DNA of 64,000 nt from Euphorbia lathyris (lineage: Eukaryota > Streptophyta > Magnoliopsida > Malpighiales > Euphorbiaceae): contig NC_088915.1 in assembly GCF_963576675.1 (NCBI RefSeq), positions 6,143,001 through 6,207,000 on the forward strand, in the 5' to 3' direction. The notes below the pieces were generated by a model. The model ran no database searches. It was not told the origin of the DNA and was given only the letters and a program-made list of their open reading frames with translations. Below, in pieces: positions 20,725 to 31,555 of the stretch (positions within the stretch are counted from its first letter, which is position 1; each line of letters opens with the position of its first letter). The position numbers and the translations under genes are program-made.

Positions 20725-20739
20725 TTAAAATTTTAAAGA

Positions 20740-21640
20740 AAAGATAATAATTCTGTTAAATTTAAAATTAAAATTATAATTAAATTATAATGCTAAAATT
20801 AATTTTCAATATATTACTATTTCCTATATATCATAAATAAATAAAGTATCTTAGCCTGTTGGTTTTTCTCTCTTTAATGTAATCTTCTTTTGTTTAATAT
20901 AAGTGCATGACACACAACTTTAAAAAAAAAATTAAATCTTTTAGACGTTAATTTTTCTCTCTAATGCATCTGGTTGAGGGTTTTTCTCTCTTTAGAAATC
21001 AGTTTAGTTATTAAAAAAATTCGAGGTAATAAAAAACCGAACCAAATTATTTATATACTATAAAAATATTTTTTATATGTATATATTAATATTTATTTTT
21101 AGATTTTTTTACTATTTTACAAGATTATTTAATATATTTAGTACCAATGTACTACTATATTTTTAGTTTCAAGTTTATTTTATATTTATTATAAAAAATA
21201 GTTTTTATAATATTTTAATTTATTAGGATAAGTTTTGGACAGTTATCAATTAGTAACCGAACCGAACCAATAAAATTTGATCCGGTTATATTCGATTATT
21301 GAGCTTGCTCCGTTTGATTTTAATTTTGAATGAATTTTTGGTTCGATTAACTAACAGTTCGGTTCAGTTACTAACCAAACCGAACTGCTACTCACCATTA
21401 GACAGGGAGGTTGAACCATCCTTCTAGCAGGTAGTTCTCAAAAGTGTCTGAGCACCTTCCGAGTCACCTCCTGTCTCTCTCCTATATTTGGTTCAATTAA
21501 TCGATAATTCGGTTCGGTTAGTAATCGAATCAAACTGAAACTCACATCTAGATAGGGAAGCTGAACCATCCTTCTCGTGGGTAGATCTCAGAAGTCGGGG
21601 GTGTCGGAGCACCTTCCGGCCACCTCTTGTCTCTCCCCCT
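20740..21640. repeat. AT-rich stretch with a hAT-like relic and a ~155-bp direct duplication
   Basis: 'accgaaccgaaccaat' and 'ggttcggttagtaa' words resemble the hAT-like MITE at 60687-61210. Within it, about 21340-21485 and 21486-21640 repeat one another: 'gggaggttgaaccatccttct' shortened to 'gaaccatccttct', then 'gagcaccttcc' and 'cacctcctgtctctc'. This looks like a segmental tandem duplication. There is no gene. Confidence 0.5.
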
Positions 21641-22026
21641 ATAAATATATTAGTGGGTATTTTGTGAACTTTAGCTAAGTTGATTTAGGACTAAACATGT
21701 TATAAAAGAACAAAGATAAGATAATGATGGTGTGCAAAAGAATAGCAAAAGGTGAAGGCTCCACTATACCTTTGAGACATATACATCAAAACAATTAACT
21801 ATTAGATACCAAACTTTTGAAAATATAATGGATATGGACTACTTCCCCTAACTTTCCTATTTTTCTTTGCTAGGTCATGTCTCACATTATTACCCTTCTT
21901 GTGTGGCCCAATTTGTCTCATATTTTCAATTCTAACAACAATATAAGTGCAAACATGCCCAGTGGCGAATACAGAATTACTCGGTTAGAAGCAATTTTAC
22001 ACGTACGTTAGCAAAAAAAAAATTGT

Positions 22027-22172
22027 TTTTTTTTTAAAAAAAAAATTTGTGCATAATGCACTTACATTAAAGAATAAAGAAAAATCCCCACCAGACCCGG
22101 ATGTGATTCGAACCCATAACCTCCCAAGGCATAGGTAAGCTCTCAACCACTAGGCTAAGAGCTTCATCACTA
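22027..22172 (-). mobile_element. tRNA-derived SINE
   Basis: On the minus strand, 'tagcctagtggttgagagct' (A box) and 'gggttcgaatcac' (B box) are about 40 bp apart, followed by a short body and an A/T tail. 'aaaaaaaaattgtt' on both sides (about 22014 and 22172) could be the target duplication. Divergence in the acceptor region argues against a functional tRNA gene. Confidence 0.6.
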
Positions 22173-22200
22173 AAAAAAAATTGTTAAATCAAACTTGCTC

Positions 22201-22202
<2 letters not shown>

Positions 22203-22258
<56 letters not shown>
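22203..22258. repeat. (AT)n microsatellite
   Basis: About 28 perfect AT units, adjacent to the SINE. Confidence 0.95.
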
Positions 22259-22262
<4 letters not shown>

Positions 22263-22370
22263 GTTATAATGTGAGTGGTCAAGAACCAACTTTAAGTATT
22301 AATATACAATTTCTCAAAATTAAGCTAGATTTTGTTTAAGATTCTTAATATTTTAAAAAAAATCGAATTT

Positions 22371-22640
22371 AGGGAGGGCCAAACAGGTAAAAAAAATTAA
22401 AAAAAAATTGATTTAAGAGGGTCTACGAGGCTAAAAAATTAATAATTTGGATTTAAGGAGGGTCTAAGAGACTAAAAAAATTAGAAATTTGGATTTTGGG
22501 AGGCCTAACAGGCTAAAAAAATTAGAAATTTTGATTTAGAAGTCATAACAGGCCCCAAAAAATTAGAATTTTGGATCCAGGGAGTACCTAATAGACCCAA
22601 AATATTAAAATTTTGAATTTTGGACAAGCCTAACACTTTA
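22371..22640. repeat. 41-bp minisatellite, about 7 units
   Basis: The word 'gggagggtctaacagg' and variants recur at about 22371, 22417, 22457, 22498, 22538, 22579 and 22619. Each is followed by 'ctaaaaaaattagaa'. The period is 40-45 bp. The units lie inside the hAT-like element 21960-22773 and are diverged. Confidence 0.8.
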
Positions 22641-23164
22641 TGGACCATCTTGGCGTGCTAATTTAACACCCCGATAAAAAAAATTGAGACAGGAGGCCGA
22701 AACTACCCGGGATCAAGGTGGTTCCGGCGGCCGGAGAGGCCCGGGCCCCCATCCCCCCATGTCTACGCCCCTGAACATACCCTAACGTTTATAGTCAGAA
22801 GCAATTTTATCCTTAACGTCTAAAATAGAACAATTTTACCTCTAACATTGGCAGTCAAGAGCAATTTTACTCCTAACATTATCAAGTTGGATCAATTTAA
22901 GAAATAATTCATCAAATTGTCTTCTTGGTCATGAATCTTGTCATCTACACTTCACATGTGAGTCATTTTATCACTCATTAGTAACAAATTATAAACATAT
23001 GATTAGACGTGAAAAATAAAATAAAAAATATACTGTCTATTGTACGATGTTGCACAAAAAAATTAAAAAAATTCACCGAATTTATAACTATTAGTCTCTA
23101 GTTCTATTATTAAATCACAGAAAATACGTAATCTTTTTTTTTAAACAAACTGATATGCAATTGG

Positions 23165-23950
23165 ACGGGTAATACCCATATTCATTGGGTCCCGTCCCAT
23201 TAGAGTTGAGAATCCCAAATACACATTTTTATAGGGTTAGAAATGGGAAATAAAATTATCTCCATTCCCGTAGATAGATTGGAAACGGTAATAGCTATCT
23301 CCGTCCTATAGGGAATCCCAACCCATTACTGTTAAGATTACCCATTAAAATGTAACATTGATATAAAAAAATTATATTTTATATTATATATATTAAATAC
23401 TAATATAGTTTGCAAAAAAAACAATTTTAAAATATAATTATATTCTATAGTCTATAGAATCCAATCCGAATAGAATTACAACTTCCGTACATTTTAATTA
23501 AATTCTAAACAACTAAAACTTCTTAATTTCTAATCTTATATTATAATAAAACTTTCTAACTTCCTATATAATTCAAACTTATAAATTAGAAAGTCCTATT
23601 TCACAATTTTCACTCAATTCATTAAATTGGATTGGTCTGATCATCAATGAAGGCAAGTTGTGTTTTTTTTTTGTTTATGTTTAATCGTCATCAAAGGTTA
23701 CACAATTTTATGTTTATTTTTTTTAAATAAAATATATTTAGTAAATTATATATATTTGATATTTGTTTAGAAAAAATTTACAAAATAGGGCGGGTATATC
23801 CATGGGGATCCCTATTACCCATTGGTACAGGGACATGAACAAATTTAACCTCATTTTTCTCAATAGGGTGTGGATGGAAAATCCTCATTACGAATGGGGA
23901 TGGGGATGGAATTGCTCGCTCCATCCCAAACCCGCCCCATTAATTGTTAA
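23165..23950. mobile_element. GC-rich-ended hAT-like element (possible)
   Basis: The left side reads 'acgggtaatacccatattc' with 'gggtcccgtcccatt'. The right side reads 'cgaatggggatggggatgg' and ends near 'acccgccccattaattg'. Word content resembles 16496-17074 and 8880-9095. The ends and duplication could not be fixed, and the 74-codon frame at its right is unsupported. Confidence 0.4.
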
Positions 23951-24023
23951 CCTTTTGGTTCTTCTATCGATTTTTTTAAAATTTTAATCGTTATATCCAG
24001 CATAAACGCAAAGAAAATAACAT

Positions 24024-24372
24024 GACATTACATCCATTTGGATCCTCAAACTAAAGCTTCAAAGTCAATTGGAACCCTAAACTATCAAAAATCATCAAAT
24101 AAGTCATTGAACTAAGTAAAAATCATCAATTGAATCTTCATCCTATCCTAAAATCAGAAAATGTGACTATTTGATATAGATTGTAATAATATCTGTATTG
24201 GTTCAAAATGAGTTTGAAAAAGAGGGTCTGAAACTGTTTAACTGAATGATTTTCGATGAGACCTCAATTGATGATTTTTTGTTAGTTCAGGAACCTGATT
24301 AATGATTTTAATAGTTTAAAGTCCTAATTGATTTTAAACCCTTAGTTTAAAAAGCCAAATGGATATTATACC
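24024..24372. mobile_element. foldback element (acatccatttgg family)
   Basis: The arm 'acattacatccatttgg' with 'aaactaaagcttcaaagtca' pairs with 'ttagtttaaaaagcc' and 'ccaaatggatattata'. The phrases 'aattggaaccctaaac' and 'caattgatgattttt' repeat in both arms. No clear target duplication. Confidence 0.55.
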
Positions 24373-24602
24373 AGATAACAGAGTAAATGATCATTTTATT
24401 TCGTATTATAGTTGTCCAAAAAGCTAATATATGTTTAGGTTTTTTTTTTTGAAACGACTAATATATATATATATATAGTTAAAAATCTAAAAAATAGATA
24501 AAAATGACTAAGAGAATGAAAAATGATAAAGAAAAAATAGAAATATTATAATATCTTTTTTAAAATTAAAAGACTAAATAATATGTTACATGAACTACAG
24601 TT

Positions 24603-24768
24603 ACGTTCACATGGATCCTGATGACTATATAAATTTGGTCATTCACCGTTAGATCTAGGTAGATTAAAATCCTAATGATATTTTGAATTTCCACCTTAAG
24701 ATTTTAATCTGCCTAGATCTAACGGTGAATGACCAAATTTATGTAGTTATTAGGGTTCATGTGAACGC
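24603..24768. mobile_element. near-perfect hairpin MITE (caccgttagatctagg family)
   Basis: Two arms of about 75 bp pair almost completely (for example 'tcattcaccgttagatctag' with its complement in the right arm). Copies at 59303-59483 and about 44089-44215 share the interior. It is only about 165 bp and fully non-coding. Its RNA would fold into one long hairpin. Confidence 0.75.
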
Positions 24769-25058
24769 AACTGTATGTATGGAACTAATAAATTATTTAT
24801 ACAATTAAAAAGGAAAAATATAAACTCAAGTAGGCAATAATTAAGAACGGACCCCACAAAATTATATGGTAATAAAATAATATTAAAGAAATGATCATGT
24901 TGTGTTTGATTTTTTGCATACAAATAGTGGCCAAATTCTTCCATATCCATAAAGTCTAAGGGCCAGCTAGTCCCCCCACTTTGTTTGTCACCTATTCAAA
25001 ATTGACCTACCCCTAAAATGCCCCCGTTTTAGAAAAAATTTAAAAGGATTATTTTCAG
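24769..25058. other. gene-free AT-rich stretch
   Basis: A 66-codon minus-strand frame exists but lacks homology clues or conserved context. Nothing else was recognised. Confidence 0.3.
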
Positions 25059-25066
25059 GTACATAC

Positions 25067-25557
25067 AAGGTGGTAAAAAACGTTAGGCGATAGTCGGATG
25101 GATAGAGCCTTCAAAAATTACAAGGGGATTAGTCGAAGATTAATCGGATTTATATTTTTATATTTTTTATTTATTAATCAATAAGTTATTGTATAAATTC
25201 AATTAAAACATGTATTATACTATCTAAAAATAACAAAATAAAATTATTTAATATAGAAAAACACGTATATTTTTGTAACATATATTTTTAAAATTGTGCA
25301 AACATTAACATTTCAACAACAATACCATTGAAACAACTTAAAAGTGAATTATAATACAGCAAAAAAATTCATAATTAAAAATGCTTTTGTTCATTGTCGT
25401 TTAGGTGGTACCTAGGCGATGTCGAGGCGGCCTAGGCGGAGCCCAAGCGGCTGAAAATTGTCTATGAGTCAATAAAACGCCTAGAGGGACTAATTATAGA
25501 AAATCGGGACGGATTCTCGATTTCGAACGCCTAGGCGGCCTTCGTTTCGAACAGTGC
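25067..25557. mobile_element. hAT-like MITE with cctaggcg repeats
   Basis: The flanks GTACATAC (25059-25066 and 25558-25565) are identical 8-mers. The left end 'aaggtggtaaaaaacg' and the right end 'cgtttcgaacagtgc' are only roughly complementary, but the interior repeats 'cgcctaggcgg' and 'ggcctaggcggagcc' near the right end. The 8-bp duplication is the main support for hAT. Confidence 0.72.
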
Positions 25558-25570
25558 GTACATACCTCGT

Positions 25571-25946
25571 GCATAACATTTATCCTATTTCATAATTTAG
25601 TGTGCAACTTTTAATTTTACATATAAAAATATACAATTTTATAGTAACTTTCCGCTAAAATAAACAGTCGGTAATTGTATCTGGTCAATATGAAATCAAT
25701 GCGCCATGTCAACAATTTAACCTCCCTAAAAATCAAAAGTTGACTGGTCAACACAAAGTTAACGCGTCACGACAACAATTTTGAATTTTAGAGAGGTCAA
25801 ATTGCTGAAATTACGCATTGATCTTACATTGGTAGGTCATAATTATTGATTATACACCTTAGTGTGAGGTCACCAAAATGTTGTACAGTTTTCTATGTAA
25901 AAGTGAATGTTGTACACTAAAGTGTGAAAATGGACAAAGGTTGTGC
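25571..25946. repeat. foldback element split at its right end by a solo LTR
   Basis: 'gtgcataacatttatcc' and 'tagtgtgcaac' on the left pair with 'ttgtacactaaagtgtg' and 'ggacaaaggttgtgcac' on the right. The LTR is inserted right after this arm. A lone right arm of the same family is at 58352-58425. Confidence 0.6.
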
Positions 25947-25951
25947 ACTAT
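25947..25951. repeat. 5-bp target duplication ACTAT of the solo LTR
   Basis: Identical to 27952-27956 on the other side. LTR retrotransposon integrases usually leave 5 bp. Confidence 0.85.
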
Positions 25952-26089
25952 TGTTGGCCCAAAATAAAATAAATTTTATTTTTATGTATATAGAAAGCTT
26001 ATGTTTAATTTAGGGTATAGTTTCTATTTTTGTCTAGAAAATAATGAAAAATACACTTGTAAACTAACCGCCAACCGATGAGAAAGTCC

Positions 26090-26505
26090 GGCACTACGCA
26101 GGGCGTGTCTTCCAATATGCGGGGCGTAGATCAAGCAACCGGAGAAGGTCCGCTTCAGAGGTTCCAATACGCGGGACGTAACCTCAGAGACGCCACGCGT
26201 AAAACTTGGCAACAAGGCGTTTCGAGATCAGAAGCTCCAACACGCGGGTTGTCCATTCTCATACGCAGGACGTACTTCCTTACGCGGGACGTAATGCCAA
26301 GTACGCCACGCATATGCACCATCAACAAAACGCGCCAACTCTAGAAGCTGCATTACGCGAGGCGTAATCAACATTACGCGAGGCGTAACCAAGAATACGC
26401 GGGAGTTAACATCAAGTACGTCACGCGTAAATATCATCAACAAAACGCACAGGTTCAGAAGCAACACCACGCGGGGCGTAGTCGGACATACACGGGGCGT
26501 AAACT
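26090..26505 (+). promoter_or_regulatory. array of ~14 tacgcggggcgta palindromes in the LTR U3
   Basis: Near-palindromic words such as tACGCAGGGCGTg (26096), atGCGGGGCGTA (26117), tACGCGGGACGTA (26167 and 26280), tACGCAGGACGTA (26258), tACGCGAGGCGTA (26351 and 26373) and cACGCGGGGCGTA (26466) recur at 20-50 bp spacing. Half-sites 'ccacgcgtaaa' lie between them. The array is CpG-dense within A/T-rich DNA and lies about 150 bp upstream of the TATA box. Transcription-factor or host-repressor binding is inference. Similar arrays are at 38.2 and 45.4-45.8 kb. Confidence 0.7.
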
Positions 26506-26660
26506 CTCTCTCGGCAGCAGTTGGAATTGGTCAATGGTGGTTAGTGGTAGTTGGAGGAAGTTAAGTTAGTTGGTTAGAGTTAGTTGGAGTTAGTTGAGTT
26601 AGTTGGTGAATAATTACCAAAATACCACTCAATAATTACCAAAATACCACTCCAAAATAC

Positions 26661-26668
26661 TATAAATA
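26661..26668 (+). promoter_or_regulatory. TATA box of the solo LTR
   Basis: TATAAATA lies within 'actataaatagaccc' and is followed about 30 bp on by 'cattaaaaatcacactcaac', a plausible start region. Only sequence supports it. Confidence 0.65.
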
Positions 26669-27974
26669 GACCCTCTCCCCTTCATTAAAAATCACACTCA
26701 ACACACATACAAACCCCTCTCTAAAGGTTACTCTCAATGCTCTCTAGTTTCTAGTTTTAAGTTCTTAGTTTTTAAGTTTAGTTCTTCAAGTTCTTCAAAG
26801 TTCTTCTTTTCGTTCTTCGTTTTTCTTAGCTTCGATTCCTTTTTTAGCTCTCTTTAGCTCCAATCCAAGTTTCAATAGCCTCTTTCCAAGTCCTTTCCAA
26901 TTCAATTTAGCATTCCAAGCCTTCAATTTGCTCAATTCTTAGCTAAAACTCTGTTTTCAAATTAATTTTTCAGATTCGTCCAACTACTTTCAAAGCCCGA
27001 TTTCGTCCGTTTAAAGTCATTTTTTGCTTTCAATCCCTTCGACAAAGTTGTTCCTAACGTCCTGAAGTTCGATCTAGTATATTTATTTGCCCAATTCCGT
27101 GCCCAGAAACTCTATTTACAAGCCGATCTTTCCAGCCCAAATTCTTTTAGACATTCTGTTTCCAGAATTTTCCAGATTCGTCCAGTTATTTTCAGCTCCC
27201 AATTTCGTCTACTTAGCATCTGTTTTAGCCTTCGATCCCTTATACAAAGTTGTTCCTGACGTCCCGAAGTTAAATTTAGCCTATTTACTCGTGCAATTCC
27301 GTGTTCATAAGCATCCAAACGAGCCTCCCGAAGTTAAGGTTTAAATCTGCCCCATTTGCCTACCAACGTTTTGCCATTGCCAAGATCATATACCGTACGG
27401 GCCCGACCGGTTGCAGCTCTCCAAGGACCTCACGCCGACACCAAAATTCGACATCAATCCGAGATAGCTATTGTGGCTCCGAGTTTGTTGTTGAATTCCA
27501 ATTTGTTTTATTGCATTTCAATTCTTCGTATTAATTTGTTCGTTCTAATTCAATTGATTACCTATATGTTTAATATGGAGATTTCTCAATTGTAATTCAT
27601 TTCCAATTTCATGTATTCAAACCTTTATTCATCAATAAAATACCAATTTTCACCAAATCTTGTGTCAATTTCGCACTTTAAATTCCTTTATTTTCTCGTC
27701 TTCAATTTACCCGCATTAGCTTAAATAAAACAATTTATCTAGCAAAGTTTCTATAACGGCGCTAGAGATCCAAGAGGTACTTTTTCAATCCTTGCGTCCC
27801 TCGCCAATCGTTTCGTTTAGAATTCAAGTTTTGGCGCGCATATTCCATAAACTTAACCATTTCAATTGAGAAGTAATCTTCTCTGGCACGCCCGCACCCT
27901 AACCACACGTGACAATGTTGAAATTAGCATATTTCGAAAATATCGCTAACAACTATATATGTAATTTACTTGTT

Positions 27975-28484
27975 ATTTTCAACACAAACCCTTTGATTTT
28001 ATTAATTTGTAGATGGATGTTTGTGGTTTTTTTTTTATAAAAAGACAGGATGTAGATTTTTTCCATTTACAAATCAATGATTTTTAGGTTGACATTGTTA
28101 ATTTGATCGTTGATAAATGTCAAAATAGAAAATTCCAAGAATTGATATTATTCGAATCCACTTTAATTCTTCAACTTTTTAGTTTTGATATAATTTAAGC
28201 GTTGTTTGGTTAGGAGAAAGAAAGTTAATGTTTAGAGAAATGAAGCTCAAAAAATAATAATTTTGAAGAAAAAAACTCAGTCATAGTAAATATGGTACTA
28301 AACAATTTAATTCTTGAAATTTTTAATTTTGAGATCATTAACTGTAAAATTAGTAATATCGATTTAAAAGTTCTTGATTTGTAAATGGAAAAAGAACTTG
28401 AGTCCTCTCTTTTTAATAAAAAAAAACCACAGTCACTCATCTGCAAATTAGCAAAACTAAAGAGGTTTGTTTTGAAATTAACCC
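27975..28484. repeat. diverged gggtaaa-type foldback element
   Basis: Left side 'aacccttt...tttgtggttttttttta' and right side 'ttaataaaaaaaaaccacag' with 'gcaaattagcaaaac' are roughly complementary. The interior phrases ('aagaaagttaatgtttagag', 'aattcttgaaatttt') match 42379-42877 and 61705-62202. No clean duplication. The 73-codon minus frame is a shadow of this repeat. Confidence 0.5.
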
Positions 28485-29825
28485 AAATTTAAAATCACAA
28501 TGAAAATAGAAAAAGTACAATGAATTGTTTGGATGCGTTTTATTCTTCCTAATTTCCGTACTATATTTATATTTTTTTTCATCTAATAAAATGATATACG
28601 ATATTTATATAAAAATAAATAAACATCCAAAAGTAATATTTAGTTAATTCTTTTTTATTGTAATGTTAATCTTAATCGTGCCAAAATTAGCACGTAAGAG
28701 TATTCCCGAGAAAGATGATTGGTGTTAAAACAATGTACATATGATATTAATTGATTTATGGTCGGAGAAAAAAAGACCTAAATCTAGTCATAAAGAATCT
28801 TTTTTCTTTTTCATTCGGGTTTTAGACTTTTCTTTTGGATTTTAGCCAGAAGATAAACTCCTTTTTTTTGTTTTGTTTTGATTTGACAGTTTTTTCATTA
28901 TTTGTATTTTTTGTTTTTTTCTCCTTTTATGAGTAATTACGGTACGTCTCTCTATATGAGTGGTATCATGTTTTCCTTAATGGAAAAAAAAGTTTTACCT
29001 ATCATCGCATAGATCTAACTTATTGAAAGATCACGACGTCATTCCTAAAGAAAAAAAAGTATATATTCAATTCTATGTGGAGTGTTTCCCGTCGTTATGC
29101 CAGAAACAGTTTCAAGTATTGTCAACTATTACTCTATCACTATATATGATATTGAAGATGCACATTCAAATTTCTCTGATGTACTTCTAGATTGTAATTT
29201 TTCAATTATTTATGTTGAGATGTGTTAGATGTGATTAACCAAAAAAACAAATCAAACACAGAAAATACACAAACAGTAAAATTGGAAATTAGCAATTTTC
29301 TTAAGACAGATGGCGTCGCTATTGACGATAGTCTCCCATAATACAACAGACTATGCAAACTAACTCAAACCGTGTGTAGACTCGTTATCACCGGAGTAGG
29401 AAAACAAAAACATTATGAACAGACAAAGAGTTTTTTTCAATAATTTTTCAACAACTTATAAATTTGACAATCCATTCTATATAAATAGAACTCGAAAGGA
29501 TATGTCTTTTCACGAACAAACACAATTATATACGGACAGACTCGACTATTCACATACGAACATCACTGTTCACGACTGACATAACTGTTCATAAAAAGAT
29601 ATTTATTGGTATTTAAATTAATATATAATTTTATTCAAAATTTTCAATCAATATATACTATTTTTTCCATTTGTTCTTGAAATATTTATTGTCCAATTGC
29701 ACAATTGTTTATTGATTATTGAATAGCATGAAAATCAATAATTGTGAAGGAGATTAGAACCAATTCTTGCACCGACGAAAGATAAGCATGTTAGAATAGG
29801 ATATATAACATTAGTTCATCACTAA
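28485..29825. other. gene-free AT-rich stretch
   Basis: No coding frame above background. Poly(T)-rich words near 28860-28920. 'tatgtgggag'-free sequence around 29320-29420 could be LTR-derived but has no recognisable motif. 29510-29590 repeats 'gttcac/ttcacatacgaac' words. I see nothing else. Confidence 0.3.
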
Positions 29826-29834
29826 TAATATATA

Positions 29835-30395
29835 AGCCTAATACATCACCAGGCTGAACTTATCCAAAATAGTAGATTGGTTCCTGAATTTTGTAAGTGT
29901 CTCACCAGCTCTCTAAATTTGTTTATTTCGTATCACCAGTTCTCTAAACTTATCCATAAAAGTATATTAGCTCCCTAAACTTTGCAAGTGTCTCACAAAC
30001 TCCCTAAACTTGCTTATTCCGTAACAACTAAATACAAAAATCATAATACTAACTCTCGATCCTCATCCATTCAATCTTCCAAAACCTGTAGCATTAACTC
30101 TTATAATAGATTGAAAGGTAGGAGAAGCGAAAAAGTTATCTCTCGAATAGATGAAGACGTATTTTTAGAATTTAGGTTTAATAAGTTTTTGTACTTAGTT
30201 GTTACAGAATAAACAAGTTTAGGGAGTTGGTGAGGCACTTGCAAAGTTCATAGAACTAATATACTTTTATGGACCAGTTTAGGGAGCTGGTGATACGAAA
30301 TAAGCAAGTTTAGGGAGCTGGTGAAACACTTACAAAGTTAAGGGAGTCAATCAACTATTTTGGACAAGTTCAAGGAGCTGATAATGTATTAAGCC
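29835..30395. mobile_element. foldback element (gcctaatacatc family)
   Basis: It begins AGCCTAATACATCACC and ends 'ataatgtattaagcc'. The flanks TAATATATA (29826-29834) and TAGTATATA (30396-30404) agree at 8 of 9. Each arm holds three 'ccctaaacttg' phrases ('gctccctaaactttgcaagt', 'ctcacaaactccc'). The 76-codon frame across the centre has no support. Confidence 0.78.
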
Positions 30396-30419
30396 TAGTA
30401 TATATTGTGGTGGTTGCCA

Positions 30420-30592
30420 ATGATATTCTGTGAAGATTTTCGGTGACCGGACCTTTGAATCCGTATAATTGCTTCCTGCAAAATAAGAAATGTAACCGTT
30501 AGCTGGCAGTGGATTCTCTGATGCCTAAGTCAGTTACTCTTAAGAATATAGAAAACATAGCAGGATAGAGTTTGCGTACAATACCTCAATAA
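30420..30592. repeat. LTR-retrotransposon fragment (possible)
   Basis: 'ctctgatgcctaagtcagt' is typical of the R/U5 part of some plant Ty3/gypsy LTRs. It recurs, inverted or diverged, at 32425 ('gagttaggcattggag') and 49565 ('ccaatgcctaaatcagt'). There are no boundaries or coding sequence. Confidence 0.4.
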
Positions 30593-30611
30593 GGGGGGGG
30601 GGGGGGGGGGG
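30593..30611. repeat. (G)19 homopolymer
   Basis: An uninterrupted run of 19 G in an A/T-rich region. It may be an assembly-length artefact or a true G tract. Confidence 0.9.
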
Positions 30612-30879
30612 ATATACAAAAATATCGAGCAAAAGATCCATAAATTTAATTATAGCGAAAGGAATGATACAGATACCAACCTGACTTGAAATAAATTTTC
30701 AAACCAATCTGTCAGAGATAGGATTAGATCCAGCGGTGCCCAGCCGATGAATGCTCTCAACTAGTATCTTCGCGAATGAAACCGACTCACAAAATAATGT
30801 GCTAGCACTCTTATCAATTGTCAATAAGAAACCCCTAGCCTATGTAGATTAGGGTTTTTGTATTTCGGCTCTGAATAAT

Positions 30880-31524
30880 AAAACAGAAAAACGTGAAAAA
30901 ATAGAAAAACGAACAAACGTCAAACAAACTGGAAAAAAAAAGTCATAAAACAAAAGAAATGTGAAAATGAAAAAAGGAAAAAAATGAAAAGTAGAAAATA
31001 GTGAAAAGGTGAAAACCCATGAAAAACGAGAAAATGTAAAAAATTGTGAAAAATGAGAAACAGAAAAAAACGTGAAAATAAGAAAACAAAAGGAAAAAAT
31101 GAGAAAGTGGTAAACAAACACCAAAACTAAAAAAAAAGGTTAAAAAACTAAAAAAAATGAAAACATTAAAAACATGACAAATGTAAAAAAAACACAAAAA
31201 AAAACAGAAAAATGTGAAAACGAATGATTTGTTCAGTTTTTGTTCTTTATTCTTGTTTTTGAAAAAAAAATGTTTTTTCGTTTTCATACATTTTTTCGTT
31301 TTTTTATATTTTAACATTTTCACGATTTTTCTGTTTTTCACGTTTTCCATTTTTTCGTTCTTTTCCCCTTTTTCGTTCTTTTTTGCGTTAACTGTTTTTC
31401 CTTTTTTTTAATCGTTTTTCACATTTGCTTTTTTTTCATTTTCCCTATTTTTCACATTTTAACCGTTTTTCCATATTTTACATCACGTTTTAAATATATA
31501 CGTTATTTAAAATTGTATATGGCA

Positions 31525-31555
<31 letters not shown>

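Larger units (their letters stand above)
21960..22773. mobile_element. hAT-like non-autonomous element
   Basis: The left terminus CAGTGGCGAATACAG and the right terminus 'gtctacgcccctg' (complement CAGGGGCGTAGAC) form a plausible hAT TIR. The flanks AACATGCC (21952-21959) and AACATACC (22774-22781) agree at 7 of 8. The interior holds a SINE (about 22027-22172), an (AT)n tract and a 41-bp minisatellite, then a GC-rich end (22700-22770). No transposase frame. Confidence 0.72.
21942..23164. mobile_element. taacgtt-family foldback arm, split by a hAT-like element
   Basis: 'ataagtgcaaacatgcc' ends at 21959 and 'aacataccctaacgtttata' resumes at 22774. Joined, they read as the left end of this family ('ataaggtgcaaaaatacc' then 'taacgtttatag'). 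The interior matches 43476-44061 up to about 23155 ('gatatgcaatt'). There it meets a different GC-rich element and the right arm is missing. Confidence 0.65.
25952..27951 (+). mobile_element. 2,000-bp solo LTR
   Basis: It starts TGTTGGCCC and ends CGCTAACA, with a perfect ACTAT duplication on both sides and no internal region. It is therefore a solo LTR formed by recombination between two LTRs. The U3 has a CpG-rich palindrome array (about 26090-26505), tandem 'attaccaaaataccactc' just upstream, and a TATA box at 26661. The transcribed part is pyrimidine-rich and contains a roughly 200-bp direct duplication (about 26970-27100 and 27170-27300, with 'acaaagttgttcct' and 'caattccgtg' in both). 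Length and layout suggest Ty3/gypsy, but no coding sequence confirms the family. The small open frames inside are not supported. Confidence 0.88.

Noticed and set aside
22081..22172. A tRNA gene on the minus strand
   Set aside because: A and B boxes are visible, but the acceptor and anticodon stems do not pair and a tail follows. A SINE explains it better.
26090..26505. CRISPR-like array of short repeats
   Set aside because: The repeats are short, variable palindromes with irregular spacing in a plant LTR. There are no cas genes, and the setting is eukaryotic.
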